A stretch of DNA of 64,000 bases from Roseibium limicola. GTDB lineage: Bacteria > Pseudomonadota > Alphaproteobacteria > Rhizobiales > Stappiaceae. The stretch lies in the NCBI RefSeq assembly GCF_017313085.1, contig NZ_JAFLNF010000003.1, positions 517,046 through 581,045 on the forward strand, written 5' to 3'. The notes under the pieces were generated by a model, which was given only the letters and a program-made list of their open reading frames with translations, had not been told where the DNA came from and did not search any database. Position 1 is the stretch's first letter; the number at the start of each line of letters is the position of its first letter. The position numbers and the translations under genes were made by a program. Shown piece after piece: positions 33,249-42,684 of this stretch.

Positions 33249-35069
33249 ATGGTCACCACCCCAGCTACTACCTCACCTGCCCTGCCGCCCAGCTCCCCAC
33301 CGCTGTTGCGTTGGATGAAACTGGCCCTGGCAGCGGTGCTGGTGGCTTTTCACCTCGGGCTCATCTTTTCCGGACTGGTTCCCAATCTGATCAGCCGCCC
33401 ACTTCATATGGCACTCGCTCTGCCGTGGGTTTTTCTCTTCACAGCCAAAACGCCGACCTCGATCTGGACCGGCTGGCCGTTCATGATCACCGGCATGGCT
33501 GCCTGCGGCTGGGTCGCACTGAACCATGCAACGCTGATTGACCAATACGGATTTCTGGAAAGCAGCTTTCAGCGGGTGGTCGCAGCGGCTCTGCTTATCA
33601 CGGTGCTGGAGGCGGCGCGGCGCGCTATCAGCTGGCCACTGCCTTGCGTCGCGCTTCTGGCGCTCACCTATGGTCTATGGGGACAATACATACCCGGCGA
33701 GTTCGGCCATTCCGGACTGCCTCTGGACAGTTTTCTTGGCACTCTGACCATTGCCGAAGGCGGCCTTTGGGGCAGCCTGACCGGTGTTTCTGTCTCGGTC
33801 GTCGCCATCTTCGTCATTCTTGGCGCGGTGCTGAACTCCGGAGAAGCTGGCAAGGGCTTCATGAATCTCGCCGCCTCCGCTGCCGGTCGTTTGAACGGCG
33901 GCGCTGCAAAAGTCTCCGTGATTTCCTCGGCACTGTTCGGCTCCATTTCAGGCTCAGCCTCGGCCAATGTGGCCTCGACCGGTGCAATCACCCTGCCGGC
34001 CATGACAAAGCTGGGATACCCGAAGCGACTAGCCGCTGCGGTGGAAGCGGTTGCCTCCTCTGGTGGACAGATCATGCCACCACTGATGGGGGCCGGTGCC
34101 TTCGTGATGGTGGAACTGACGGGCATGTCCTACCCGTCGATCATGGCAGCTGCCATTCTGCCAGCAATTCTATATTTTCTGGCGGTCTGGGTCGGCATCA
34201 ACGCGCATGCCAGCGTTCTGGATCTAAAAAGCCTAGACGCCGCTGACCAACCGACATGGCGTGAGACAATCATCTCCACCGGTTTTTTCATGGTACCATT
34301 CGGCGTGCTGCTCTGGTGCATGTTCGTCGCAAGCTACACACCACAGTATGCCGCTACACTCGCCATCCTCACAGCGGCACTTCTGCTGTTTGCCGATGCC
34401 GCCTTGCAAATCCGTCCACAGCAGGGGCTGGCACGCCTTGAGGAAGCTCTTGTCACAGCAGCGTCCCAGGTTGCGGTCATCGCCTCGATCATCCTCTGCG
34501 CCTCGATCATCATCGGCGTTCTGTCGTTGACAGGTCTGGGCGTGAAGATCACCTCCCTCATCCTGTCGGGGGCTGGGGGGCTTCTGTGGCCGTCTCTGTT
34601 CCTGACGGCCCTTGCCTGCCTGATCCTCGGCATGGAGATCCCCACCACCGCCGCTTACGTCATCTGCGTCTCGGTGGCAGGTCCGGCGTTGACGCAATTG
34701 GGTCTGGAGCCGCTGCAATCACATCTCTTCGTTTTCTGGTTCGCCTTGTTGTCGACGATTACCCCGCCGGTGTGTGGCGCCGTCTTCATCGCGGCCGGCA
34801 TGATTGGAGAGAACTGGTTGAAAGTTGCGGCAAGCGCCATGGCCCTTGGTATCGGGCTGTATATCATCCCATTGGGAATGATCGCGAACCCGGCACTTCT
34901 CAAGCTCACCCAAGAGCCCGTCGCCGCAATTGCAGCCTTCGTTCAGATCGGCATCGGGTTGTCTATGGTGTCTTATGGGCTGATCGGGCGACCAGCTGCC
35001 TGGAAGCGCGTTCTGCTCTGCACCGGCGGCTTGCTGATCATCTTCATTCGACCTTTGCTGGCGGCTTGA
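33249..35069 (+). CDS. TRAP transporter fused permease (small plus large subunit)
   Basis: Fused DctQ-DctM permease typical of TAXI systems, 606 residues with about 16 membrane helices. The N-terminal roughly 170 residues carry the small-subunit helices. The large-subunit part contains SALFGSISGSASANVASTGA, a loop conserved in TRAP large subunits, plus SSGGQIMPPLMGAGAFVM and a repeat-related segment MEIPTTAAYVICVSVAGPAL, then TPPVCGAVFIAAGM. It uses a sodium or proton gradient to import the ligand captured by the adjacent binding protein. The last 10 codons form one arm of a hairpin. Confidence 0.93.
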   Translation: MVTTPATTSPALPPSSPPLLRWMKLALAAVLVAFHLGLIFSGLVPNLISRPLHMALALPWVFLFTAKTPTSIWTGWPFMITGMAACGWVALNHATLIDQYGFLESSFQRVVAAALLITVLEAARRAISWPLPCVALLALTYGLWGQYIPGEFGHSGLPLDSFLGTLTIAEGGLWGSLTGVSVSVVAIFVILGAVLNSGEAGKGFMNLAASAAGRLNGGAAKVSVISSALFGSISGSASANVASTGAITLPAMTKLGYPKRLAAAVEAVASSGGQIMPPLMGAGAFVMVELTGMSYPSIMAAAILPAILYFLAVWVGINAHASVLDLKSLDAADQPTWRETIISTGFFMVPFGVLLWCMFVASYTPQYAATLAILTAALLLFADAALQIRPQQGLARLEEALVTAASQVAVIASIILCASIIIGVLSLTGLGVKITSLILSGAGGLLWPSLFLTALACLILGMEIPTTAAYVICVSVAGPALTQLGLEPLQSHLFVFWFALLSTITPPVCGAVFIAAGMIGENWLKVAASAMALGIGLYIIPLGMIANPALLKLTQEPVAAIAAFVQIGIGLSMVSYGLIGRPAAWKRVLLCTGGLLIIFIRPLLAA

Positions 35070-35078
35070 GCCGCCAGC
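35057..35078 (+). terminator. Hairpin spanning the TRAP permease stop codon
   Basis: GCTGGCGGCT and AGCCGCCAGC form a perfect 10-bp stem with only TG between them; the stop TGA sits at the tip. There is no U-tract. The 115 nt up to the convergent dienelactone hydrolase gene show nothing else. Confidence 0.5.
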
Positions 35079-35192
35079 GCATTTCCAGTCGAGAGTAAGA
35101 GCCACGCGCCTCTTGTGATTGATTTATGTGAGGTCTCGGGCAAGTCAGGTCGATGGGGAAGCCAGCGATTGCCACTGGCCTTACGCGAAAAG

Positions 35193-36098
35193 TTACTTCA
35201 GGTACTTCTCGAACCACGCGATCGTCCGTTTTTCCGCCAACTCCGCCTTCTCCGCGTCATAGCGCGGTGTGGTGTCATTGTGGAATCCGTGATTGGCGTC
35301 TTCGTAGATATGCGCCTCATAGGTCTTGCCGTTGACGTCCAGCGCGTCTTTGAACGCCGGCCAGCCAGCATTGATGCGTTCGTCGAGCGCACCCATCTGA
35401 ATCAGGAGCGGAGCCTGAATATCGGCAACTTGATCAGCCGCCGGCTGACGGCCGTAGAAAGAAACGCCTGCGCCCAGTTCCGGGTAGGCAACGGCAATGG
35501 CATTGACCACACCACCACCATAACAGAAGCCGACTGCGCCGACTTTTCCCGTACTGTCGTCGTGCTTCAACAGAAACTCAAACCCGGCAAAGAAGTCGTT
35601 CATCAACTTCTCGCTGTCGACTGTGCGTTGCAGCTCGCGCCCCGCGTCATCTGACCCAGGGTACCCTCCCACCGACGTCAGGCCATCCGGTGCCAGCGCC
35701 AGGAACCCTGCCTTGGCCATGCGCCGCGCAACATCTTCAATATAGGGGTTGAGGCCACGGTTCTCGTGGATCACCAGAACGGCGGGAAGCTTCGCCGTGA
35801 CACCAGCCGGCCTGACCAGATAGCCGTTCACTTCGCCATTTCCTTCCGGAGATGGATAAGTCACACGCTCGCTCACGATCGCCGCATCATCAGGGGCGAC
35901 CTGCTGGGCATGCGCATAATTCGGAGACAATTGCTGCAGCAAAAATCCGGCGGTTACGCCAGCAACTGCGAACTTCGATGCTCCCTCGAGAAACTCCCGC
36001 TTGGTGATTTTTCCATGAGCGTAGAAGTCATAGAGATCCAGCAGCTCTTGCGGAAAATCTTTCGCGGTCTTTCGGTGAATGGACGGTATCTCGTTCAT
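35193..36098 (-). CDS. Dienelactone hydrolase family protein
   Basis: Alpha/beta hydrolase of the DLH (carboxymethylenebutenolidase) family, 301 residues. The catalytic nucleophile is Cys in GFCYGGG, with His in [13 protein letters not shown] and an Asp in the usual loop ([12 protein letters not shown]); the conserved [18 protein letters not shown] lies in the first half. An N-terminal extension ([18 protein letters not shown]) is like the Tat/anchor segment of the long DLH group, although the twin arginine reads Lys-Arg. The ATG at 36098 has GAGG upstream. The substrate is unknown. Confidence 0.9.
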   Translation of the reverse strand: MNEIPSIHRKTAKDFPQELLDLYDFYAHGKITKREFLEGASKFAVAGVTAGFLLQQLSPNYAHAQQVAPDDAAIVSERVTYPSPEGNGEVNGYLVRPAGVTAKLPAVLVIHENRGLNPYIEDVARRMAKAGFLALAPDGLTSVGGYPGSDDAGRELQRTVDSEKLMNDFFAGFEFLLKHDDSTGKVGAVGFCYGGGVVNAIAVAYPELGAGVSFYGRQPAADQVADIQAPLLIQMGALDERINAGWPAFKDALDVNGKTYEAHIYEDANHGFHNDTTPRYDAEKAELAEKRTIAWFEKYLK

Positions 36099-36269
36099 GC
36101 GACAGGCCTCCTCCCATTGAGCAACATCAATGTCCAAAAAAGACTAGGAAGCACTCAACAGAACGTCCAATGGTTTTCCGATATCTGGACGGGGTGTTTT
36201 TTCAAACCCTCGTATTTCTGCCATTCCCCGAACGCCGCTCACGCGTATTTGATCTCGGCGGATCACGCA

Positions 36270-36310
36270 AAGCAGAGGGCAACCGGCTTTTAACTGGTCG
36301 CCCTCTGCTT
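36270..36310 (-). terminator. Hairpin downstream of aroC
   Basis: AAGCAGAGGGC and GCCCTCTGCTT form an 11-bp stem around a 19-nt loop that can itself partly pair (ACC/GGT). It lies 25 nt after the aroC stop. There is no U-tract, so it acts as a terminator only by inference. Confidence 0.45.
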
Positions 36311-36334
36311 GGGGAATTAGACATTCCGGAAAAA

Positions 36335-37423
36335 TCAGTCGCCGACCTGGCCACGATGACGCAAGAAATGATCCGCAAGGGTGCAGGCGACCATTGCCTC
36401 CCCGACCGGAACCGCGCGGATACCAACGCAGGGGTCGTGACGGCCCTTGGTCATCACATCAACTTCTTCGCCGGTGCGTGTTACAGACTTGCGCTCTGTC
36501 AGGATCGAGGATGTCGGCTTCACGGCGAAACGGGCAACAATCGGATCTCCATTGGAAATACCACCAAGGATCCCGCCGGAGTTGTTGGTCAGGAAAACCG
36601 GCTCACCATCGTCTCCCATCCGCATCTCGTCAGCATTTTCCTCGCCGCTCAAGGTAGCCGCCTCGAAGCCGTTGCCGATCTCGACACCCTTGACTGCATT
36701 GATCGACATCAGCGCCGCCGAAAGGTCCGTGTCCAGCTTGCCATAGATTGGCGCACCCAAGCCGACCGGTACATTCTCAGCGACCACTTCAATCACAGCC
36801 CCCACCGAAGAGCCGCTTTTGCGGACCTCGTCGAGATAGGTCGCCCACTGCTCTGCGGCCTCAGCATCCGGACAGAAGAACGGATTGTTGTCGACTTCCG
36901 CCCAGTTCCAGTTGGCTCGATTGATCTTGTGCGGACCGACCTGCACGAGGGCAGCCCGGATGGTCACCTGCGGGAGGATCTTCCGGGCAACAGCACCGGC
37001 TGCAACCCGCATCGCCGTCTCACGCGCCGACGAGCGGCCGCCACCGCGATAATCACGAATGCCGTATTTGGCAATATAGGTGTAGTCAGCGTGGCCAGGA
37101 CGGTAGCGGTCCTTGATCTCGGAGTAATCCTTGGAGCGCTGATCGGTGTTCTGCACCATCAGAGAAATCGGAGTACCGGTGGTCTTCTGCACGCCGTCCT
37201 CGTCAACCATGACGCCGGAGAGGATCTTCACTTCATCCGGCTCGCGACGTTGCGTGGTGAAGCGCGACTGCCCAGGCTTGCGCTTGTCCATGAACCCCTG
37301 GATATCGACTTCCGAAAGAGGGATCAACGGCGGACATCCATCAACAACGCAGCCAATCGCCGGGCCGTGGCTCTCGCCCCAAGTGGTAACGCGAAACAAA
37401 TGTCCAAAGCTATTGTGAGACAT
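36335..37423 (-). CDS. aroC: Chorismate synthase
   Basis: Last step of the shikimate pathway: EPSP to chorismate, needing reduced FMN. 362 residues. Motifs: [28 protein letters not shown]-like [17 protein letters not shown], the signature [54 protein letters not shown] and the C-terminal [17 protein letters not shown]. The ATG has AAGGG upstream. Monocistronic by appearance, divergent from the EAL gene across a 286-nt gap in which no other feature was recognised. Confidence 0.97.
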   Translation of the reverse strand: MSHNSFGHLFRVTTWGESHGPAIGCVVDGCPPLIPLSEVDIQGFMDKRKPGQSRFTTQRREPDEVKILSGVMVDEDGVQKTTGTPISLMVQNTDQRSKDYSEIKDRYRPGHADYTYIAKYGIRDYRGGGRSSARETAMRVAAGAVARKILPQVTIRAALVQVGPHKINRANWNWAEVDNNPFFCPDAEAAEQWATYLDEVRKSGSSVGAVIEVVAENVPVGLGAPIYGKLDTDLSAALMSINAVKGVEIGNGFEAATLSGEENADEMRMGDDGEPVFLTNNSGGILGGISNGDPIVARFAVKPTSSILTERKSVTRTGEEVDVMTKGRHDPCVGIRAVPVGEAMVACTLADHFLRHRGQVGD

Positions 37424-37709
37424 GGGGACCCTTCGGTGGCGCCGTAAAACCTTCGATGAGCCCGGCGCAGAAACTGACTTTCAGGCGCCCAGCGATACGG
37501 CAAGACGGACTTAACCTCAAGCCCCAGAAACCAGAGACAAGCCCTGGGTAAAAGGACGTAGGACATTCGCACATCAAAGTGATGCCTGCCGTTAACGTGA
37601 AGCTTACCCTACGGACTGCATTTTTAAACCAAGTTAGTTCGCAAGACGTAAGAGTTAGTCGCCAGGCAATCAGAGCCAACTAGCAACGACAAAAGAGAAC
37701 GTGATAACG

Positions 37710-40004
37710 ATGCAAAATGGAACCTTGAACATCAGACGGTGGCTTGCCGCAATTGTGCTGCTGTTACTGGTTCCCATTCTCCTGTTCTCAACGCTGTGGC
37801 TGCGCCAAACCCTGTCCTCCCTTACGACTTTGGACCGCAGCCTTGGTGGACTTGCCGCAATTTCATCCCTGGAGCCAGCCTTGCGGCAGGCTGCTCTTGG
37901 AACCAGCGTCATGCCAGTTCCCCAAGAGCTTAACCTGGCAACTGAGATTCCATTGAGACCCGACCTTCGTGCGCAGATCGCTGACAACTATCAATCGCTG
38001 ATCACCGTTCACGCCATCAGTTCCGCCATGACAGAGGCACGCACCATTGCTCGTCTCGTCGGCAGGGCCGTCGATCTGTCAGGTGCCGTCAGTCTCGATA
38101 ATGGCGAACTGCCCGACCTGGTCAGCGATACGCTTCTCACTGTCATTCTGGAATCAAGTTCCATGCTGCTCGCCGGTGAACGCGTTGCGGTGAAGGACGA
38201 GATCAACCTGTGGGATCGCATGGCCATCACAGTCCAGGGCGGTCAATTCAAGGTGGCGGCTGATCAGGTTGCCCGAATCTCCAAGGAATTCTTTCCTAAG
38301 AAAGACATGACGTCCGTGCACCGTTTGCAAGACCTTGCCCAACGCTATAGGGCCGCCAATGGCGATTACCAAAAAGCCGGCTCCCAACTACTTCGCAGTG
38401 CGCTGGAAGCCGGCCGTGGTCATCAAGTAATTGTGGCGCCCGTCCGGGCTGAGTTCTTGGCTCTCGCCCGTGCCTCACTTGATCTCTGGCGGGGCGCAAT
38501 CGATCATCTGCAGGACGATCTGCAACAGTCCAGAGCGACCAAGAGACTTGCTGTCCTGACTGCCAGCACCTCGAGTGCTCTGGTAATCGTCTTCGCCCTT
38601 GGCATGGCACTGTTTCTCTCCAGGAAACTCGAAACCAAAACAGCCAAGGAGTTCAACGATATTAGCCTCACTGACCCACTGACCGGTCTGCTTAACCGGC
38701 GCGGATTGATGAGGATGTTGCTGGAGCTGGGAAGCGAGAAGGATGACGCCACTGCAGGTCTTTTGCATCTGGATTTGCGACGTTTCAGGGCGATCAACAC
38801 GCGTCATGGCGAAGACATTGGGGATGTGGTCTTGCGCACCGTCGCGCAGTTGCTGAGTGAGTTGACTCAAGACGACGACGTTGTGGTTCGAGCCGGCGGT
38901 GCTGAGTTCATCATCTTCCGTCGCCACCTCACTCATCCTTCAGCGCTGGAAACCCTTGCCGAGCGCATTGTCCAAAGCCTGTCGAACGAACACGCCATCG
39001 GCAGTCATTCGATCCAGCTCGATACCTGCATTGGCCTGTCCCTGTCGCAGAAAGGATCCGGCATCGGCGAACAGCTGCTGACCGATGCATCCCTCGCCCT
39101 CAAGGATGCCAAACTCAAGGGGGCATCCAATATCTGCTTGTTTGCCCCTCATATCCGTCTCAACTTCGAGCGCCACAACGAGATCGCCAAAGATCTCCGC
39201 AAAGCTCTAGAGCAAGGGCACATCGTTCCCTGGTATCAGCCGCAGATCTGCGCGCGCACCGGACAGATAGTCGGAGCAGAGGCACTCGTTCGCTGGGTCG
39301 GAGCCGACGGCTCTGTCCGACCGCCGGCAGCATTCCTGCCTATTGCCGAAGAGGCTGGCTACATGGATGCGATCGACAAGGTTGTCCGGGAAGTAGCAAT
39401 GGCCAAAGCGGCCAAGTTGATGAAACTTAGCCATATCCCCTTTCATATAGGATTGAACGTTTCAGCGACCGTCTTGTCAGAACCTGATTGCGTCAAAATG
39501 CTTCTGGAAGAAACGCTCGCCGCCGGATTGAAGCCGCAACAGGTCAGCATCGAAATTCTCGAAGCTGTCATGCTGGATGCCTTCGACGCCAAGCCGATCC
39601 TTGACAATGTTGCCGCTCTTGCTGACCTCGGATTTTTCATCGAGCTGGACGACTTCGGTACCGGCCATGCCAGCATTGCGAGCCTGAGAGACCTGAAGGT
39701 CGATCGAGTCAAAATCGATAGAAGCTTCGTCGATGGAGTGGATCATGACACCGAACTTCAGACCTTTACACGGGCGCTGATCCAACTGGCGCGCAGTCTT
39801 GGCATTTCAGTCCTTGCAGAAGGAATCGAGACGGAGGCCGAGCGCATATGGCTGACAGAAAATGGCTGCGATATCCTGCAGGGATATTTCTTCGCCAAAC
39901 CGCTTCCAAGGGAAGAAATCACCGAGATGGTCACGCGCCAGCCCTTCGCACTTCCTGCGGAAGACCTCGCTAGAAGACCCAGCGTGGAACTCCGCGTTCT
40001 GTAA
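37710..40004 (+). CDS. Membrane-bound degenerate GGDEF / EAL cyclic-di-GMP phosphodiesterase
   Basis: 764 residues from the ATG (a GTG lies three codons upstream). A membrane segment at about 12-35, a roughly 240-residue periplasmic helical domain and a second membrane segment at about 275-297 precede the GGDEF-like domain (about 312-475). Its active site reads AGGAEFIIF, so the essential Asp is Ala and cyclase activity should be lost. The EAL domain (about 492-735) looks intact: GAEALVRWVG, NVSATVLS, ELDDFGTGHAS, KIDRSFVDG, LAEGIETE and QGYFFAKPL. It should hydrolyse c-di-GMP in response to a periplasmic or membrane signal. Confidence 0.9.
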   Translation: MQNGTLNIRRWLAAIVLLLLVPILLFSTLWLRQTLSSLTTLDRSLGGLAAISSLEPALRQAALGTSVMPVPQELNLATEIPLRPDLRAQIADNYQSLITVHAISSAMTEARTIARLVGRAVDLSGAVSLDNGELPDLVSDTLLTVILESSSMLLAGERVAVKDEINLWDRMAITVQGGQFKVAADQVARISKEFFPKKDMTSVHRLQDLAQRYRAANGDYQKAGSQLLRSALEAGRGHQVIVAPVRAEFLALARASLDLWRGAIDHLQDDLQQSRATKRLAVLTASTSSALVIVFALGMALFLSRKLETKTAKEFNDISLTDPLTGLLNRRGLMRMLLELGSEKDDATAGLLHLDLRRFRAINTRHGEDIGDVVLRTVAQLLSELTQDDDVVVRAGGAEFIIFRRHLTHPSALETLAERIVQSLSNEHAIGSHSIQLDTCIGLSLSQKGSGIGEQLLTDASLALKDAKLKGASNICLFAPHIRLNFERHNEIAKDLRKALEQGHIVPWYQPQICARTGQIVGAEALVRWVGADGSVRPPAAFLPIAEEAGYMDAIDKVVREVAMAKAAKLMKLSHIPFHIGLNVSATVLSEPDCVKMLLEETLAAGLKPQQVSIEILEAVMLDAFDAKPILDNVAALADLGFFIELDDFGTGHASIASLRDLKVDRVKIDRSFVDGVDHDTELQTFTRALIQLARSLGISVLAEGIETEAERIWLTENGCDILQGYFFAKPLPREEITEMVTRQPFALPAEDLARRPSVELRVL

Positions 40005-40053
40005 AGCCCTTCAACTGAGGTCAGGCGAACCGCCCGAGGTAACTCAACGTCCC

Positions 40054-41226
40054 TCAGGCTGCCGAATTCATCGCGGTGGCAGCCGCCGACAGGCCGCCGC
40101 CATGCCCGTCAATGAAGTGCAGATGCTGGCCAGCCGATAGGTCTGAGACAAAGCAGGTCATCATGGCGGTGTCGGCTTCATGCAGTCCGAAGCTCAAGGC
40201 CCCACGATCCCGGGCCTGTTCCAAGTAGACACGCAAAGCCGCGACTTGACCGGCGCTCATGTCCAGTACCAGGCGCAAACTGTCATCCAATTTGCGATGA
40301 TCCGTCTGCCGGCAGATTTCATCCAGATACCGCGCCGGCTGAAGCGGACCGACTGTTCGTCCGGTCGTATAGGCATAGAGAAATGCCAGACACTCGAAGA
40401 CAGACCCAAGAGCAGTCTTCAGCCGCCCCCGGCTGGCACCAACCAAACGGATTTCGCGACCCAAACCACTGGGAGGGAAGCGGAACCGGAGGCGCCGGGG
40501 GAAGATAAACCGACCCTCTTCCTCATCGGAAAAGACATCCTGCCCGATGAGGCGCCGCAGTTCCTTGCGGATGTCCGTCAGAACCTGTTCTTCGCCCGCG
40601 CCCTTGGTCGGGCGCACGATCAGCGAGACAATACGACCATGCTCGGAGGGCAGCTGTTCCCATCGGCACGACAGGCCGGTGAGATCAGGCACCGGGGGTG
40701 CCGTGGTGTCGATGGCGAAGGTCTCCGCATTCTCCGGGGACTTCAATATCTCGTCGGCAAGATCCAGCCCACCGCCGATTGCCATGGCCAGATAGTTCCC
40801 CGGGTTTAGCTCGTATTTGCGCAGCCGAACGTCTGTCCCACGCTCCCGGAGCACCTTCAATGGTATCGCTGCCGTGCGTAACGTCAGTCCCTGCTGATCG
40901 CGGGCAAGCTGCGCCATACCTGCAAGGGCCTGCCCCCCCACTGCAGCGTCAGCACCGGGGACAAGGATCATCGCACCATCACCGCCGAAGATGAAAGGGA
41001 TACGGTCCCGGTCCAGAACATTGACCACAGAGGCAATGACTCCAGCACCGACCAGATTGACTTCCTTGGACTTCCCGTCGGCCATGGCCTTCCGCGATTG
41101 CACGATATCGGCTGCCAACACGACCCAGTCGTCCGGTACGGGTTGATAGGCTGCCAGGTCGCCAACCTGATCAAAATCACGGAAACTCGGAAGATTCTTA
41201 TAGAAGGTGTCAGCTTGATCGGTCAT
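40054..41226 (-). CDS. DUF3095 family protein
   Basis: Uncharacterised protein of 390 residues. The N-terminal half resembles the DUF3095 pattern: FYKNLPSFRDFDQV, DDWVVLAADIVQSRKAM, KEVNLVGAGVIASVVNVL and IPFIFGGDGAMILVPG. The DI..S and FGGDG motifs recall class III nucleotide-cyclase folds, but the full set of cyclase residues cannot be confirmed. The C-terminal region (about 290-390) has a helical bundle followed by a His-containing loop (HLHFIDGHGGG). It is convergent with the EAL gene (50 nt) and transcribed like the histidine phosphatase gene upstream of it. Confidence 0.85.
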   Translation of the reverse strand: MTDQADTFYKNLPSFRDFDQVGDLAAYQPVPDDWVVLAADIVQSRKAMADGKSKEVNLVGAGVIASVVNVLDRDRIPFIFGGDGAMILVPGADAAVGGQALAGMAQLARDQQGLTLRTAAIPLKVLRERGTDVRLRKYELNPGNYLAMAIGGGLDLADEILKSPENAETFAIDTTAPPVPDLTGLSCRWEQLPSEHGRIVSLIVRPTKGAGEEQVLTDIRKELRRLIGQDVFSDEEEGRFIFPRRLRFRFPPSGLGREIRLVGASRGRLKTALGSVFECLAFLYAYTTGRTVGPLQPARYLDEICRQTDHRKLDDSLRLVLDMSAGQVAALRVYLEQARDRGALSFGLHEADTAMMTCFVSDLSAGQHLHFIDGHGGGLSAAATAMNSAA

Positions 41227-41323
41227 GTGGCTCCACTGTGCGCAACGAGCACTCCTTACCGAGGATTACGCGCAGGGGGGGCAGTTGGATGCAAGCAAAG
41301 CTCACCCAACGTTCACTTTGCTG

Positions 41324-41947
41324 TCAGAACCAGTCGCCCTTGCTGTCTTTCCAGACAAAAACACGGTCCTGCGGTACATCAAGCTTGGAGACCATCTCCG
41401 GGGGAAGACCTTCCAACATGCCCCGCATGACACGCATCACACCACCATGGGCAACACAGATGGTCGGCTTATCGACCGTGACCAACCATTTGGCAATGCG
41501 CTGGCGCAGCATCTCGTAGCTCTCGCCGCCCCCCGGCGGTACAAACTGATACTTGTCCTTGCGACGTAACTCGACCAGTTCAGGATGCGACATTGCCAGC
41601 TCCTCCAGTGTGTGTCCTTCCCAGGCGCCGAAGGTCAGCTCCTTCAACAAGTCCTCATGGCGATACTCCGATGGTGCAAGTCCCATCCCTTTGCGAACGC
41701 GTTCCATGGTGTCGCGGGTTCGCCCCAAAGGTGAGGCAACGAAATCGAAAGTTTCAGGGGTCAACCCATTGCGGCTGAGGTACTCGGAAAGGCGCAGACC
41801 ATTGTCGTCGGCCTGTAAACGTCCGAGCGGGTTCAGAGGAATATCCTTCTGACCTTGCATCCGACCTTCCCTGTTCCAGTCGGTCTGTCCGTGACGGACG
41901 AAAATGAGGAATGCCGGGTTGTGAATACGAGGCAGGGTCGCGGTCAT
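41324..41947 (-). CDS. Histidine phosphatase family protein (phosphoglycerate-mutase-like)
   Basis: 207 residues. The catalytic His19 is in FVRHGQTDWN. The conserved Arg/Glu region is in LLKELTFGAWEGHTLEEL, and the second His in CVAHGGVMRVMRG. The small size and lack of long insertions suggest a phosphatase of the CobC/PhoE-like type rather than glycolytic phosphoglycerate mutase. The substrate cannot be read. It lies upstream of DUF3095 on the same strand (97 nt gap). Confidence 0.9.
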   Translation of the reverse strand: MTATLPRIHNPAFLIFVRHGQTDWNREGRMQGQKDIPLNPLGRLQADDNGLRLSEYLSRNGLTPETFDFVASPLGRTRDTMERVRKGMGLAPSEYRHEDLLKELTFGAWEGHTLEELAMSHPELVELRRKDKYQFVPPGGGESYEMLRQRIAKWLVTVDKPTICVAHGGVMRVMRGMLEGLPPEMVSKLDVPQDRVFVWKDSKGDWF

Positions 41948-42177
41948 GTTCTGCTTTCAGGCCGTGGAATCGTCTATGTTTAAGCCATGTCACACATGGC
42001 GCGATTCCCGCAACTGCCCTTTTGGCGCCGAAGGTCGATCCATTTACCGCTGCCACGCATGCGAAAGCGGCGCAATTCATCGAAAAAATTAAAATGCCTA
42101 GTGGAAAAATTAAGTAATTATTACCTTGGTAGAAATATAAGGGGATTCAACTCAGTCCTTAGAGGCCGTATTTCGTC

Positions 42178-42600
42178 ATGAGTTCCATTTCAAGTCTTGT
42201 TTTCAGCGGCTACAATACCGCCAGTTCCAGCAATTCCCGCAGCCTGAATTCCCAAAGCACAGCCGCAACGTCGACAGACGACGCGACCCAGGCCGAAACC
42301 GAGACGGATCCGGTGACCAAGGCCTTTGAAGATGCGGCAACGCTTGGAGAAGACTTGGCGACAGAATGGTCCCGCGCCCAGGCCAAGGCGGAGCTCGTCT
42401 ATCAGCTCATCACCGGTGGCAAGATGGATGACGGCGATGTTCAAGATAACATCACCAACATGTTGCTGACCGCCTATGACCAGTTGCACACGTCGTCGGA
42501 CAAGGATGCCATGCTGGAAGACATGCCAAGCTATGCGCTTGCCCTGGAACAGTGGGCCTCGATGAACAACACCACATCGACCTTTTCGATCCTGGCCTGA
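42178..42600 (+). CDS. Hypothetical protein, Ser/Thr-rich N-terminus
   Basis: 140 residues, unrecognised. The first 45 residues are low-complexity Ser/Thr/Asn/Gln (SSISSLVFSGYNTASSSN). A helical part from about 46 to 135 follows, with acidic patches (FEDAATLGEDLATEWSRAQA, KMDDGDVQDNITNMLLTAYD). No signal peptide, membrane helix or Cys. The layout recalls small secreted or flagellum-associated proteins but nothing proves that. About 230 nt of A/T-rich DNA precede it, consistent with its own promoter. The fabI terminator lies just behind it. Confidence 0.6.
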   Translation: MSSISSLVFSGYNTASSSNSRSLNSQSTAATSTDDATQAETETDPVTKAFEDAATLGEDLATEWSRAQAKAELVYQLITGGKMDDGDVQDNITNMLLTAYDQLHTSSDKDAMLEDMPSYALALEQWASMNNTTSTFSILA

Positions 42601-42624
42601 GCCAGATCGGCTTCTGACAACGAA

Positions 42625-42657
42625 AAAGGGAGGCGATCCTGCGATCCCCTCCCCTTT
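42625..42657 (-). terminator. Rho-independent terminator of fabI
   Basis: On the minus strand an imperfect stem (AAAGGGGAGG with CCTCCCTTT outer arms, GATC/GATC inner arms) ends in five T. It lies 28 nt after the fabI stop. The other direction has no U-tract. Confidence 0.6.
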
Positions 42658-42684
42658 GGCATATCAAAACTGCAGTCGCCGACC

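Noticed and set aside
36170..37447. 425-codon plus-strand frame antisense to aroC
   Set aside because: aroC is unambiguous; the antisense frame has shadow composition.
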